A stretch of 64,000 nt of DNA from an uncultured Campylobacter sp. (lineage in GTDB: Bacteria > Campylobacterota > Campylobacteria > Campylobacterales > Campylobacteraceae), in NCBI RefSeq assembly GCF_937997535.1, contig NZ_CALKTT010000075.1, positions 25,308 through 89,307 on the forward strand, in the 5' to 3' direction. Both the position numbers and the translations under genes were made by a program. The first letter of the stretch is position 1; every line of letters starts with the position of its first letter. The notes below the pieces were generated by a model that saw only the letters and a list, made by a program, of their open reading frames with translations, made no database searches and was not told the DNA's origin. Positions 63,706-64,000 of the stretch are shown here, in pieces.

Positions 63706-64000
63706 ATGGACTTTATGGTGATATTGCAATTTATCGTGTTGCTCGGCGGCATCTACCTAGGCGTTAAGCTAGGCGGCATGGGCGTCGGTTATGCAGGCGG
63801 CTTGGGCGTTGTCGTCCTAGCCATTTTGGGCATGAAGGTCGATATGAAGGATATCCCGATTGACGTTATCCTAATTATCGCATCGGTAATCTCCGCGATT
63901 ACAGCGCTGCAAGTCGCAGGCGGACTTGATTATTTGGTGCAGGTAGCATCTAAAATTTTAAGGAAAAATCCTAAACAGATCAACTTCCTAGCGCCTATCG
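63706..64000 (+). CDS. Anaerobic C4-dicarboxylate carrier (DcuA/DcuB type), N-terminal part
   Basis: The first 98 codons are visible and the gene runs past the window. ATG 63706 follows AAGGAG. The sequence has the Dcu start: a first helix with VLLGGIYLGVKLGG, GVGYAGGLGVVVLAILGM, and SVISAITALQVAGGLDYLV, then RKNPKQINFLAP. It would exchange aspartate, fumarate, malate or succinate and works with aspA. DcuA and DcuB cannot be told apart here. Confidence 0.9.
   Translation, partial: MDFMVILQFIVLLGGIYLGVKLGGMGVGYAGGLGVVVLAILGMKVDMKDIPIDVILIIASVISAITALQVAGGLDYLVQVASKILRKNPKQINFLAPI

Overview
The window reads as chromosomal DNA of a Campylobacter-type epsilonproteobacterium with unusually high GC for the genus. 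Protein families and gene neighbourhoods (ubiX-coaD with tmk; rpiB-small membrane protein-apt-dedA-pepA-ychF; lolC/E-secA next to divergent lolA; ilvI-ilvH-lpxD; polyprenyl synthase-hemA-proS; fxsA-hemC; valS near metN) match C. jejuni synteny as I recall it. The GC-rich codons, asparaginase-free aspartate/fumarate metabolism (aspA followed by a Dcu carrier) and AAATTT-rich spacers would suit an oral anaerobe such as C. gracilis or a relative; the species is inference.

Layout. 1-3.7 kb: end of moeA, tRNA-Gly, ubiX, coaD, an unknown 362-aa gene and tmk. 3.9-9.1 kb: an unknown membrane-anchored protein and a lone TonB-dependent haemoglobin/transferrin-type receptor between long non-coding spacers. 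9.1-16.2 kb (minus): one compact run folD-lepB-rpiB-orf80-apt-dedA-pepA-ychF. 16.5-21.5 kb (minus): a 46-aa lipoprotein missed by length cut-offs, lolC/E and secA; 21.6-24.2 kb (plus): lolA, LMW tyrosine phosphatase, fxsA, hemC. 24.2-28 kb: unknown genes, a gene broken by one in-frame TAG, a YjbR-like protein and rarA. 28.6-31.3 kb (minus): metY-rrf2-cysK sulfur operon. 31.4-38.2 kb (plus): HAD phosphatase, HP0242-like protein, polyprenyl synthase, hemA, proS. 38.2-42.3 kb: cyclophilin-like protein, alpha/beta hydrolase, an araC gene broken by one in-frame TAA, mdaB-like and peptidase E-like genes. 42.7-47 kb (minus): ilvI-ilvH-lpxD and a secreted HhH/polyproline protein. 47-51 kb (plus): pta-ackA and an unknown membrane protein. 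51.3-59 kb (minus): two-component system with a Met/His/Lys-rich leader protein, metN, ddh, a 48-aa membrane protein, valS. 59-64 kb (plus): metQ, PEB4-type PPIase, DedA, aspA and the start of a Dcu carrier.

The most unusual signal is a recurring sequence texture rather than one locus. Intergenic DNA is packed with degenerate palindromic AAATTT / GCGGAATTTT-type motifs, and similar DNA appears in frame inside conserved enzymes: RpiB, HemA, ValS, Pta, polyprenyl synthase, LMW-PTP and a HAD phosphatase each carry an extra Asn/Ser/Phe/Lys-rich, low-complexity block of about 35-95 residues at a position where the family normally has a short loop, and RpiB also has a tail of about 215 residues. 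The pattern resembles the in-gene palindromic elements known from Rickettsia, but the sequences are different and I know of no description for Campylobacter.

Together the genes serve haem, quinone and CoA synthesis, envelope lipoprotein and protein export, sulfur and branched-chain amino acid synthesis, acetate production and aspartate-to-fumarate metabolism. No rRNA, CRISPR array, insertion sequence or prophage was seen.
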